64,000 bases of DNA from Salinicola acroporae (GTDB taxonomy: Bacteria; Pseudomonadota; Gammaproteobacteria; Pseudomonadales; Halomonadaceae), in the NCBI RefSeq assembly GCF_003206615.1, contig NZ_PZJW01000007.1, positions 62,001-126,000 of the forward strand, in the 5' to 3' direction. Shown here piece by piece: positions 54,710 to 62,654 of this stretch. Made by a program: the position numbers and the translations under genes. Each line of letters begins with the position of its first letter. The stretch's first letter is position 1. The notes below the pieces were generated by a model. It worked only from the letters and a program-made list of their open reading frames with translations, did not search any database and was not told the origin of the DNA.

Positions 54710-55384
54710 TCAGCAGGGATCGGTGCGATCGTCGTCGATCACGCCGCTCGCCGCCGCCACCACCAGCTTGTGACGCAGGTGCTCCCTGAGAATGGTGCCC
54801 AGGCGCTCGCCGTCACGGTCCAGCAAGCAGTCGATCATGGCCTCGTGGTCGGCCACGGCCTGCTTCCAGTACTCATCGGTCATGTTGGTGGCGTATCGCA
54901 CACGCTGAATTCGATAGTTCAAGCTGGCATGAGTCTCCCGGAGCACCTCGTTTCGAGACGCCAGCATGATCGCGTCGTGAATCCTCTGGTTGAACTCGAA
55001 ATAGGGACGAATTTCCCTGCGCTTGTAGTGCGCCATCATCTGGTAATGCAGCGCCTGAATATCGGCGACCTCCGCTTCGGATATGTAGCGGCAGGCCAGC
55101 TCTCCGGACAACCCCTCCAGGGCCCCCATCACGCTGTAGGTCTCTTCCAGCATCTGTCGGGTCAACCGCACCACTCGGGCGCCGCGGTTGGGCAGGAGTT
55201 CGACCATGCCCTCGGACGCCAGGACCTTCAGCGCTTCCCGGAGTGGCGTTCGGGAAATGCCGAACTGCTCGCATAATTTTTTCTCGGGAATGCGGGTGCC
55301 GGGAAGCAGTTGACCTTCATTGATCATGTCCCGGATACGGGCTGCCGCCTCGCCGTATAACGTACTCTGCTGAATCTTGATCAT
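54710..55384 (-). CDS. GntR-family regulator, FCD (FadR/VanR) subgroup, of the TRAP/CoA-transferase locus
   Basis: 224-residue regulator with winged helix at about 8-72 (GQLLPGTRIPEKKLCEQFGISRTPLREALKVLASEG) and FCD domain at about 80-205 (NQRIHDAIMLASRN, VADHEAMIDCLLDRD). FCD proteins bind small organic acids. It lies between the TRAP operon, 600 bp downstream on the same strand, and a divergent GlcG-like gene, and a shared 15-bp sequence occurs in front of both. It probably represses both units until the imported acid appears. Confidence 0.9.
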   Translation of the reverse strand: MIKIQQSTLYGEAAARIRDMINEGQLLPGTRIPEKKLCEQFGISRTPLREALKVLASEGMVELLPNRGARVVRLTRQMLEETYSVMGALEGLSGELACRYISEAEVADIQALHYQMMAHYKRREIRPYFEFNQRIHDAIMLASRNEVLRETHASLNYRIQRVRYATNMTDEYWKQAVADHEAMIDCLLDRDGERLGTILREHLRHKLVVAAASGVIDDDRTDPC

Positions 55385-55446
55385 GGGGCGCTCATGACGG
55401 GTTCGTTTTCCCTATTCTCCCAATGGCGCATGGATAGCGCCACCCG

Positions 55447-55461
55447 AAATGAATTATGAAT
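55447..55461 (+). promoter_or_regulatory. Second copy of the GntR-type site between GntR and GlcG-like genes
   Basis: AAATGAATTATGAAT is identical over 15 bp to the minus-strand sequence at 54257-54243. It lies 62 bp from the GntR start and 28 bp from the GlcG-like start, so it can control both divergent genes. Its right half (ACAAAAC) is not symmetrical here. Confidence 0.6.
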
Positions 55462-55488
55462 ACAAAACAGAAAAAGGAGAACGATGGA

Positions 55489-55944
55489 ATGCGTAACGTC
55501 TACCCGACTCACCAGACCCTGTCGCTGGCCCAGGCTCGCCGCATCATCGACGCCGCTCTGGCCCATGCCGAGGCAGAGGCAATGAACCCCATTACCGTAA
55601 CGGTCATGGATACCAGCGGACACCCGCTGAGCTGCGACAGAGCCGACGGCTGCGCCACGCTGCGCCTGGCGGTAGCGCACGGCAAGGCAAGGGCGGCGCT
55701 GGGCTACGGTATTTCCAGCGGAACCATCGGTCAGCGCAACGAGTCGCGTCCGGCGTTCCTGTCGGCCGTAGCGGCGGCCTCCCAAGGGGAATTCATTCCC
55801 GTTGCCGGGGGTGTACTGATTCTGGACTCGCAGGAGCGGGTCATCGGCGCGGTCGGCGTCAGCGGGGATAGCTCCGAGAATGACGAGAAGGCTGCCATCG
55901 CGGGCATCGAAGCCGCCGAACTGGGCGTGGGACTCGCCCCATAA
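55489..55944 (+). CDS. GlcG/HbpS-family (heme-degrading domain) protein
   Basis: 151-residue protein of the GlcG/HbpS family (PF03928 type): TLSLAQARRIIDAALAHAEAEAM near 9, ITVTVMDTSGHPLSCDRADG near 35 and FIPVAGGVLILDSQERVIGAVGVSGDSSENDEKAA near 101-135 (in parts). Members occur beside glycolate, glycerol or dicarboxylate catabolic genes and may bind cofactors; no activity is certain. ATG 55489 has AAGGAG nine bases upstream; the in-frame ATG 55456 lies inside the putative operator and is less likely. It is divergent from the GntR gene. Confidence 0.87.
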   Translation: MRNVYPTHQTLSLAQARRIIDAALAHAEAEAMNPITVTVMDTSGHPLSCDRADGCATLRLAVAHGKARAALGYGISSGTIGQRNESRPAFLSAVAAASQGEFIPVAGGVLILDSQERVIGAVGVSGDSSENDEKAAIAGIEAAELGVGLAP

Positions 55945-55992
55945 GATTAAGAGAATCTTAAAAAACCGGTCAAACGCCGTTTCTTAAGAAAC
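55942..55992. promoter_or_regulatory. Two AT-rich dyads upstream of the 247-residue membrane protein
   Basis: TAAGATT-AAGAG-AATCTTA (55942-55960) is a 7-bp dyad overlapping the GlcG-like stop and followed by AAAAAA. GTTTCTTAAGAAAC (55979-55992) is a perfect 14-bp palindrome, and CTTAAG recurs at 55992-55997. The first may act as a terminator; the second resembles an operator. The membrane-protein ATG follows 48 bp later. Confidence 0.5.
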
Positions 55993-56040
55993 TTAAGCCT
56001 GATATTCTTAGTCGGCTATCAATTTTCGCAGGCGTGGAAT

Positions 56041-56784
56041 ATGACCGGGTTCTCTTTTGGCGCCGTTTCCGCGAGAGCGGGCGCTTACATCCTCTTTCTC
56101 GTGGGGCTCATGCAAGCGGTCCTGATGATCGATGCCAGGCATGTTGGAGCCCCCAACTTTAGCGAGACATCACTGACCGAACTGACCCAAGCGGTGCTGC
56201 TGCTGATCTGCCTCATCGCGATGGGGTACCTACGCTATCGCTACCGGGTGCTGCGCTCGATCAGCCTGCTGATGGGAGCGTTCTTCACGATATCTCTGAT
56301 TCGCGAAAATGACCTGTGGCTGGATACCTACGTTTTCGACGGAGCTTGGGAGTGCCTGGTTGCACTGGTCGGGCTGCCGGCGATCTTCGCAACGATCCGT
56401 GCTCGGCACGACTTTCTCGAGGAGTTCGCGCAAGTCAGCAATAGCCTGGGCTTCGGACTGTTCGCGGGCGGTTTCCTGACCACCTACGTTTTCTCGCGTC
56501 TCTACGGGCGCAGCGAACTGTGGCACACCTTGATGGGCGAGCACTATCTGCGGATCGTCAAGGATGCGGCGGAAGAGATAACGGAGCTGACCGGCTATAG
56601 TCTGCTGCTGTTCGCGAGCATCGAACTGCTGCTGATGGGAAGGGCACTCTATCGAGCCCGGGTGATCCCCGCCGAACGATCACGAGTCACGATGGAGGGC
56701 GGCGAGACAGCACCTGCGATGGCAGCAACTTCCCATCCAATGCAGCCCACGTCCGCTAGCCCAGGCACGGGGAGTTCGCTATGA
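56041..56784 (+). CDS. Unrecognised multi-helix membrane protein
   Basis: 247-residue protein with about six hydrophobic segments (roughly 12-32, 48-65, 72-88, 105-120, 138-156, 185-203). Charged motifs stand out: SLIRENDLWLD near 84-94 between helices and KDAAEEITELTGY near 175-187 just before the last helix. The C-terminal 40 residues are a Pro/Ser/Thr-rich soluble tail. I do not recognise the family. It is alone on the plus strand, facing the response-regulator gene, with a palindrome in its leader. Confidence 0.75.
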   Translation: MTGFSFGAVSARAGAYILFLVGLMQAVLMIDARHVGAPNFSETSLTELTQAVLLLICLIAMGYLRYRYRVLRSISLLMGAFFTISLIRENDLWLDTYVFDGAWECLVALVGLPAIFATIRARHDFLEEFAQVSNSLGFGLFAGGFLTTYVFSRLYGRSELWHTLMGEHYLRIVKDAAEEITELTGYSLLLFASIELLLMGRALYRARVIPAERSRVTMEGGETAPAMAATSHPMQPTSASPGTGSSL

Positions 56785-56847
56785 AACGAGAAAGCCGCCG
56801 ATCCCTGGGGACGCGACGGCCTCGGAAAGCCCCGGAAGACAAGGGTC

Positions 56848-57513
56848 TCAGTTGTCGGTCACCTTGGGCGGTTCGATCTCCAACTTCTGGGCGGCGATGA
56901 CGGCCTGAGTCCGAGAGTGGACCCCCAGCTTGCGCAATATCGCGGTCACGTGTGCCTTGATGGTCGCCTCCGACACGTTGAGCTCGTACGCGATCTGCTT
57001 GTTGAGCAGACCTTCCGTCAACATGTTGAGCACCCGAAACTGCTGCGGCGTCAGCGATGCGATCGCCTCGGCGAAGCGGGCATCTTCCTCGCTGCCCTCT
57101 CCCATGGCATCGGCCAGTTCCGGGGGCAACCAGACCTCGCCCTTGAGCACTTCGCCAATGGCTTCGGCAATGGTATCCAGCGAAGCGGACTTGGGAATGA
57201 AACCCGAGGCACCGTAGTCGATGGCGCGACGAACGACATCCACCTCTTCACTGCCCGATACCACGGTTACCGGGATATCCGGCATCTGACCGCGAAGTTG
57301 GATGAGCCCTGAAAATCCGTGAGCGCCGGGCATGTGCAGGTCAAGCAGGATCAAATCGGCATCGGGATGGCGAGTGACGACCTCCGTCGTCGCTTCCATG
57401 GTGTCCGCCTCGACGATTTCCGCTTGCGGCGACACCTGACGCAATGCCTGATTGAGCGCTGCCCGGAAGAGTGGGTGGTCATCGGCAACGATGAATTTCT
57501 GGGCAAAAGCCAT
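56848..57513 (-). CDS. NarL/FixJ-type response regulator, CrbR-like
   Basis: 221-residue two-component regulator. The receiver (1-120) has the acidic pair D11/D12, the phospho-acceptor Asp58 in LILLDLHMPG, and K108 in GFIPKSASL. The LuxR-type HTH is at about 150-210 (LTPQQFRVLNMLTEGLLNKQIAYELNVSEATIKAHV, in parts). In pseudomonads and vibrios a regulator of this type (CrbR) with the kinase CrbS activates acs. Here acs lies directly upstream on the same strand, which supports this role. No kinase gene is in the window. Confidence 0.87.
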   Translation of the reverse strand: MAFAQKFIVADDHPLFRAALNQALRQVSPQAEIVEADTMEATTEVVTRHPDADLILLDLHMPGAHGFSGLIQLRGQMPDIPVTVVSGSEEVDVVRRAIDYGASGFIPKSASLDTIAEAIGEVLKGEVWLPPELADAMGEGSEEDARFAEAIASLTPQQFRVLNMLTEGLLNKQIAYELNVSEATIKAHVTAILRKLGVHSRTQAVIAAQKLEIEPPKVTDN

Positions 57514-57902
57514 TGATTCTCCTCCGGCGCTGTCGAGATATGTGGCGAGATAGCCGGTTCACTATCGCCATCTGGACAAAATAATCCAACTATCGATTAA
57601 CGGCATGTTACCCCATGCGATCGTGGAATCCCAAGCCTCAAATCAACGCGGGAAAAATCCCGCGATAGTCGGTAGGTAGGAACGTGTCGAGCGGCTAAAA
57701 AAAAGTTCGGTCGTCCCGGAAAGCTGGCGCGCTTCCCTCCCTTCGGAGTGGCAGCAAAAGCACCGTGAGGAAAGCCTCTTTCAAGACGACCGAACGACAA
57801 TCATCAGTCAAAATAAGCTGTCATGCCCCATATTAACTAGTCATATAGTTGTTACCTGGCTGACCGGAAAACCCATGCCCTTCTGGTCCCTGGCAGGTCG
57901 TC
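57514..57902. other. Intergenic region between acs and the CrbR-like gene
   Basis: This 389-bp gap contains the structured terminator element (57697-57795) and, to its left, the presumed promoter and leader of the response-regulator gene (57514-57696, AT-rich near 57580-57610). Between 57796 and 57902 there is an AT-rich stretch with TTAATAT-like sequence on the minus strand that could start a short transcript. No gene is supported. Confidence 0.5.
57697..57795 (-). terminator. Structured 3' element of acs ending in T8; possible small RNA
   Basis: On the minus strand GTTCGGTCGTC (57795-57785) and GACGACCGAAC (57715-57705) form a perfect 11-bp closing stem, followed immediately by eight T residues (57704-57697). 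The 69 enclosed bases can form smaller stems: GAAAG-AGG-CTTTC, CTCC-GAAG-GGAG, and GGAAGC...GCTTTCC. A simple terminator needs no such interior, so the element may be a multi-branched small RNA or a processed 3' end of acs mRNA. Confidence 0.7.
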
Positions 57903-59855
57903 TCAGGAGCGAACATGGCGATTTTCGATCAGATCCTCCACCACCCCTGGATCGGCCAGCGTCGAAGTGTCGCCCAGGCCGTCGCACTCGTCCGCGGCGA
58001 TCTTGCGCAGGATACGGCGCATGATCTTGCCGGAACGGGTCTTCGGTAGCCCCGGTGCCCACTGGATCACGTCGGGGGTGGCGATGGGACCGATATCCTT
58101 GCGCACCCACTGCTTGAGTTCCTGTTTCAATTCATCGCTGGGCTCGACGTCGTCGTTGAGCGTGACGTAGACATAGATGCCCTGCCCCTTGATGTCGTGC
58201 GGGTAACCGACCACGGCCGCCTCGGCCACATGTGGGTGCGCGACCAGCGAGGATTCGATCTCCGCCGTGCCCATGCGGTGGCCGGACACATTCAGAACGT
58301 CGTCGATGCGCCCGGTGATCCAGTAGTCGCCATCCTCGTCGCGACGGCAGCCATCACCGGTGAAGTAGACGCCTTCGTAGGTCGAGAAGTAGGTCTGCAC
58401 GAAGCGGTCGTGGTTGTTCCAGATCGAGCGAGCCTGTCCGGGCCAGGAGTCGAGAATCACCAGATTGCCGTCGGTGGCGCCCTCCAGGCGCTTGCCATCG
58501 TTGTCGACCAAGGCCGGCTGAACGCCGAAGAACGGCTTGGTCGCGCACCCCGGCTTGAGATCGGTCGCGCCCGGCATCGGCGTGATCATGTGGCCGCCGG
58601 TCTCGGTCTGCCACCAGGTGTCCATGATCGGGCAACGAGCGTTGCCGACGACACGATAGAACCAGTCCCAGGCCTCCGGATTGATCGGCTCCCCGACCGA
58701 GCCGAGAATCCGCAGCGAGTCGCGCCGGCTGTCGTCCATGATATGTTCGCCATGCGCCATCAGCGATCGAATCGCGGTCGGCGACGTGTAAAGGATCGAG
58801 ACATTGTGCTTGTCCACGATCTGGCCGATGCGCCCATGGGACGGATACGTCGGCACGCCCTCGAACATCAGCGTGGTGGCACCGTTGGCCAGCGGTCCAT
58901 AGACGATATAGCTGTGCCCGGTGATCCAGCCGACATCGGCGGCGCACCAGTAGACCTCGCCCTCGTGGTAATCGAAAACCGTGCGATGGGTCAGTGCGGC
59001 ATAGAGGAGATAACCGCCTGAAGTGTGCTTCAACCCTTTTGGCGTTCCCGTCGAGCCCGAGGTGTAGAGGATGAACAACGGGTCCTCGGCGTTCATCGTC
59101 TCGGCGGGACAATCGGTGGACTGCTGATCGACGACATCGTCGAACCAACGATCACGACCTTCGTGCCATTCGATGTCACCGCCAGTGCGCCGGACGACCA
59201 GCACCGACTCGACCACATCGGTACCCTCCCGAGTCAACGCCGCGTCGACATTGTCCTTGAGCGGCACCTGCTTGCCACCGCGTACCGACTCGTCGGCGGT
59301 GATCACGACGCGAGACTGGGAGTCGACGATGCGTCCCGCCAGTGCGTCCGGGGAGAACCCGCCGAACACCACCGAATGCACCGCACCGATCCGGGCACAC
59401 GCCAGCATCGCCATCGCCGCTTCCGGTACCATCGGCATGTACAGCGTGACCGTGTCTCCCCTGTTGATGCCCAGGGACTTGAGACCATTGGCGAGCTGCG
59501 ACACGCGCTGATGCAGCTCGCGATAGGAGAGGGTCTTGTGATCTTCGGGGTCGTCGCCTTCCCAGATGATCGCCGGCTGATCGCCACGGGAATCCAGATG
59601 ACGATCGAGGCAGTTGTAGGCGACATTGAGCTCGCCATCCTCGAACCAGCGGATATCGACGTTATTGGAGGCGAACGACGTATTCTTGATGGTGGCAGGC
59701 TTCTTGCTCCAGCTCAGGCTGTCGGCCTGTTCCCGCCAGAACCCTTCGGGATCTTCCACCGATTGGCGATAGAGCTTCTGGTAACGATCGCGATCGATCC
59801 AGGCATCGGCTGCCAAGCGCTCATCGACAGGATATATGCGCTGCTGTTCGCTCAT
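57903..59855 (-). CDS. acs: Acetyl-CoA synthetase
   Basis: 650-residue AMP-forming enzyme, typical Acs length. The P-loop is [20 protein letters not shown] near 262-281, the acetate/AMP region is [16 protein letters not shown] near 412-427, the hinge [25 protein letters not shown] lies near 513, and the acetylatable catalytic lysine is in [15 protein letters not shown] near 609. It turns acetate, ATP and CoA into acetyl-CoA via acetyl-AMP. A response regulator of the CrbR type follows on the same strand. The 231 bp between acs and sprT should contain its promoter. Confidence 0.96.
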   Translation of the reverse strand: MSEQQRIYPVDERLAADAWIDRDRYQKLYRQSVEDPEGFWREQADSLSWSKKPATIKNTSFASNNVDIRWFEDGELNVAYNCLDRHLDSRGDQPAIIWEGDDPEDHKTLSYRELHQRVSQLANGLKSLGINRGDTVTLYMPMVPEAAMAMLACARIGAVHSVVFGGFSPDALAGRIVDSQSRVVITADESVRGGKQVPLKDNVDAALTREGTDVVESVLVVRRTGGDIEWHEGRDRWFDDVVDQQSTDCPAETMNAEDPLFILYTSGSTGTPKGLKHTSGGYLLYAALTHRTVFDYHEGEVYWCAADVGWITGHSYIVYGPLANGATTLMFEGVPTYPSHGRIGQIVDKHNVSILYTSPTAIRSLMAHGEHIMDDSRRDSLRILGSVGEPINPEAWDWFYRVVGNARCPIMDTWWQTETGGHMITPMPGATDLKPGCATKPFFGVQPALVDNDGKRLEGATDGNLVILDSWPGQARSIWNNHDRFVQTYFSTYEGVYFTGDGCRRDEDGDYWITGRIDDVLNVSGHRMGTAEIESSLVAHPHVAEAAVVGYPHDIKGQGIYVYVTLNDDVEPSDELKQELKQWVRKDIGPIATPDVIQWAPGLPKTRSGKIMRRILRKIAADECDGLGDTSTLADPGVVEDLIENRHVRS

Positions 59856-60086
59856 GCTCCAACCCCCCTTCGTTCGAACCCATTCGACGATGAAAGCCTA
59901 GTCGACTCAATGTGATAGACCCTCGCCTGCGCGGTCAGTCAGCATATAACGGCGGCACCGGCCACCCCCTATTAGACCTTCGTATCACCGAGTTTCGACC
60001 AACTTGCGACATCGCGCCAATCCCGCCGGCATGGCGATGGGAGGAGATGGGTGGGGTAGTTGTCGCCAGACCGGACAACGGACGCG

Positions 60087-60686
60087 CTACTCGGGCGGTT
60101 CCCGGTGGACGAAGCTCAGCGGCGCTCGGCAGTGACGGCAGCGATAGCGGGTGCCTTTCAGTACCTGCGAATGGCGACGACCGGTAAAGCGGTGCACTGT
60201 CTCGCAACGGCAGCGGTAAAGATAGGGCGCGGGGCTGGCACGCGCCACGTCGAAGCGATGGGTAACGACTGGCGCCAGACCGTAGAGATTCCGCATCACC
60301 GTCTTCCACTCGTGCCCGTGGGGGCGGGCCTGCCTCCCCTCCTCGAGATGGAACACCAGCCAGTGGGCCATCTCGTGAGGCACAATCTCATCGATGAAAG
60401 CCTGCCGATTCTCCTGTAGCAGCGTCCGGTTGAAGCGTAGCCCACCACGCTGGTAATGGGCCTGCCCCGCGCTGCGTCCACGTAGATCGAACCAGATCCG
60501 AGGCCGGGGCAGCGCCGGGTGCACTTCCCGCGCCAGCTGCCAGGCCGCATCCGCTTGGCGCAAGAGCCGCCTTTCAAGCGCCGCCGTGTCGAGCGCAGCC
60601 AGCGCCTGGGCATCGCTTTCCCCGAGTGCGGGCGCGGGAGAGGAAGAACGCAGATTCGTCATGGGGTGATAGAATGCCGACGACAT
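60087..60686 (-). CDS. sprT: SprT-family zinc metalloprotein
   Basis: 199-residue protein. The zinc-binding HEMAH is in DEIVPHEMAHWLVFH near 106-120, and a zinc ribbon follows: YRCRCETVH, then YRCRHCRAPLSF near 172-190. The order and length agree with E. coli SprT, plus a short N-terminal extension. SprT proteins are related to SPRTN proteases; the bacterial role is not settled. Start sites at 60686 and 60662 are both in frame and neither has a good ribosome site. The gene is divergent from the UPF0149 gene only 46 bp away. Confidence 0.88.
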   Translation of the reverse strand: MSSAFYHPMTNLRSSSPAPALGESDAQALAALDTAALERRLLRQADAAWQLAREVHPALPRPRIWFDLRGRSAGQAHYQRGGLRFNRTLLQENRQAFIDEIVPHEMAHWLVFHLEEGRQARPHGHEWKTVMRNLYGLAPVVTHRFDVARASPAPYLYRCRCETVHRFTGRRHSQVLKGTRYRCRHCRAPLSFVHREPPE

Positions 60687-60732
60687 TCACGGGCGTCCAG
60701 CCCGCCAACGCCATCACGCCCCGGAGAGTGAC

Positions 60733-61398
60733 ATGCCCGAAGCCCAGGATGACGCCATCGACAGCCAGTCCCCCTTGGACGATGACGCCCTGGCCAGGCT
60801 CGACGATTACCTGGCCTCCGAACGCCTCGGCGAGGAAGCGCCCGACCTGATCGGTGTGCACGGCTATCTGATCGCGCTGGCGGTCTCTCCCGGCGAGATT
60901 CCCCCGGACATCTGGCTTGCCGAGCTGTTCGAGGGCGAACCGCCGTTCGCGCATGACGCCGAACGCGACGAGATTCGGGGCCTGCTCGAAGCGCTCAAGA
61001 CCAACGCCGGCAGCATCATGGAGCGTGGCCACCGGATCGAATTGCCTTTCGATACGGAACTGGACGAGGAGGGGGAGATGGTCGCCGCCATCGAGGACTG
61101 GTCCGCGGGCTTCATGCAAGGCGTGTTCGTGGACGAGGCGGCATGGTTCTCTCAGGATGAAGCCCATGTGGCCGCCCTGCTGCTACCGTTCATGGCGCTG
61201 TCGGGGCTGTTCGACGACGAGCCCGAAATGGCGGAGATGGTGGCCGACGAAGCGCAGTTTTCCGCCCTTGCCGGGCAACTGGCCGAGCTGGCGCTCGATC
61301 TCTACCTGCATTTCCGGATCCCGGCGGAGCCGCCGAAAGGCAAGGGCATGGCCAGGACGAAGCGTGTCGGAAACCGCAAGCGCGGCGGCAAGCGCTGA
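60733..61398 (+). CDS. UPF0149 (YecA-like) family protein
   Basis: 221-residue acidic protein. The family is shown by LDDYLASERLGEEAPDLIGVHGYLIALAVSPGEIPPDIWLAELF (24-67, in parts) and DWSAGFMQGV near 123. YecA members often end with a SEC-C zinc motif; here a Lys/Arg-rich tail (KGMARTKRVGNRKRGGKR) replaces it. GGAGAG precedes the ATG. Function unknown. It converges with the phospholipase D gene. Confidence 0.86.
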   Translation: MPEAQDDAIDSQSPLDDDALARLDDYLASERLGEEAPDLIGVHGYLIALAVSPGEIPPDIWLAELFEGEPPFAHDAERDEIRGLLEALKTNAGSIMERGHRIELPFDTELDEEGEMVAAIEDWSAGFMQGVFVDEAAWFSQDEAHVAALLLPFMALSGLFDDEPEMAEMVADEAQFSALAGQLAELALDLYLHFRIPAEPPKGKGMARTKRVGNRKRGGKR

Positions 61399-61410
61399 GT
61401 TCGTCGAGGC

Positions 61411-62535
61411 CTATTTGAGACGCGTGACCCAGGCGTTGAGCGTTCCGAACAGCCACTCTTTCACCCGCTGCCACCATGGGCGCTGCGCCCAGCTCGCGGC
61501 ATCGATGCGCCGGCTGGTGGCGAAGTTGCGTTCGAAAAGCTTGGCCACTTCAGTGGCAAACGCCGCGTTGTCGATCTCTTGATTGGCTTCGAGATTCCAC
61601 TGGAGGCTCCAGTGGTCGAAATTGCACGAGCCCAGTGAAACCCAGTCGTCGATCACGCTGAACTTGGCATGAATGAAATTGGGCTGAAACTCATAAATCC
61701 TGACCCCCGCCTTGAGCAACCGGCCGTAGAATCGCTGACCGGCATAACGAACTCCGGGATGGTCGTGATGACCGCCGGCCAGCAGCAGGCGCACATCGAT
61801 ACCGCGCCGCGCCGCACGTGCCAGCGCGCGGCGAAGACTGAGCGTCGGCACGAAGTAGGGTGTGCACAGCCATAGCCGGCGGCGGGAGGTGCCGATCCGG
61901 CTCTGCAGCGAGACACGAATGGCCTGGTAGCGATGCCCTCGGCCCCAGATCGCTCGGCCGCGCATGCCGTCGGCCGACGGCTCGGGCGGCGGCAGGGCCT
62001 GCAGAGACGGTGCCAGGCGCGTTCTAGCCCCCTCCCCCCGGGTCAACGGCGAGTCCCAGACGTGGACGAACAGCCGCATCCAGTCCCCGACGACCGGCCC
62101 CTGGATGCGCACCGCGACCTCGTACCAGGCGTCGATGAACTCGTCGACGATCCCGAAACCTCCAGTAAAGGCGGTGTCGCCGTCAACGATCACGAGCTTG
62201 CGATGGTCGCGCATCAGATTGCCGCCCAGCCGCGTCACCGACAGCGGGTTGAAGAACCTCAGCTCGACGCCACCTTCCCGCAACCGCTGCCGGTCGCTGC
62301 GCGACAGCCCCATGCTTCCCACGCCGTCGAGCATCAGCCTGACCTCGACCCCGCGAGACACCGCCGCGACTAGCAGCTCGATGAAACGATCCGCGAGCGT
62401 TCCCGACTCCATCAAGTAGAGCTCGACCCACAAATGGTGGCGGGCGCCCTCGATAGCTTCCCGCATGGCCGGCCAGAAACGCTTACCTTCCGGCAGCAGT
62501 TCGAATCGATTGCCATCCTTCCATGTCGCTTGCAT
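61411..62535 (-). CDS. Phospholipase D-family cardiolipin synthase (ClsB-like)
   Basis: 374-residue protein with two HKD motifs: HRKLVIVDGDTAFTGG near 119-134 and HAKFSVIDDWVSLGSCN near 299-315. No N-terminal membrane segments, as in ClsB rather than ClsA. GGAGG lies nine bases before ATG 62535. It should join phosphatidylglycerol with another phospholipid to form cardiolipin; the exact donor is unknown. It is divergent from plsB, another phospholipid gene, with 119 bp between. Confidence 0.87.
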   Translation of the reverse strand: MQATWKDGNRFELLPEGKRFWPAMREAIEGARHHLWVELYLMESGTLADRFIELLVAAVSRGVEVRLMLDGVGSMGLSRSDRQRLREGGVELRFFNPLSVTRLGGNLMRDHRKLVIVDGDTAFTGGFGIVDEFIDAWYEVAVRIQGPVVGDWMRLFVHVWDSPLTRGEGARTRLAPSLQALPPPEPSADGMRGRAIWGRGHRYQAIRVSLQSRIGTSRRRLWLCTPYFVPTLSLRRALARAARRGIDVRLLLAGGHHDHPGVRYAGQRFYGRLLKAGVRIYEFQPNFIHAKFSVIDDWVSLGSCNFDHWSLQWNLEANQEIDNAAFATEVAKLFERNFATSRRIDAASWAQRPWWQRVKEWLFGTLNAWVTRLK

Positions 62536-62654
62536 GAACCGCGCCTCCCTGGTTGCTGCCGATTGACGCACGTTTGGCGTTTCAGGGAAAGCCTGCCGAT
62601 CCTGTCGTCGCTGCGCCGCGACGATATCGCTATACTCGGGGATTTGCGGGAGAA

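Noticed and set aside
57597-57800. 67-residue open frame on the minus strand
   Set aside because: It runs through the T8 terminator element, lacks a ribosome site and has no conserved features.
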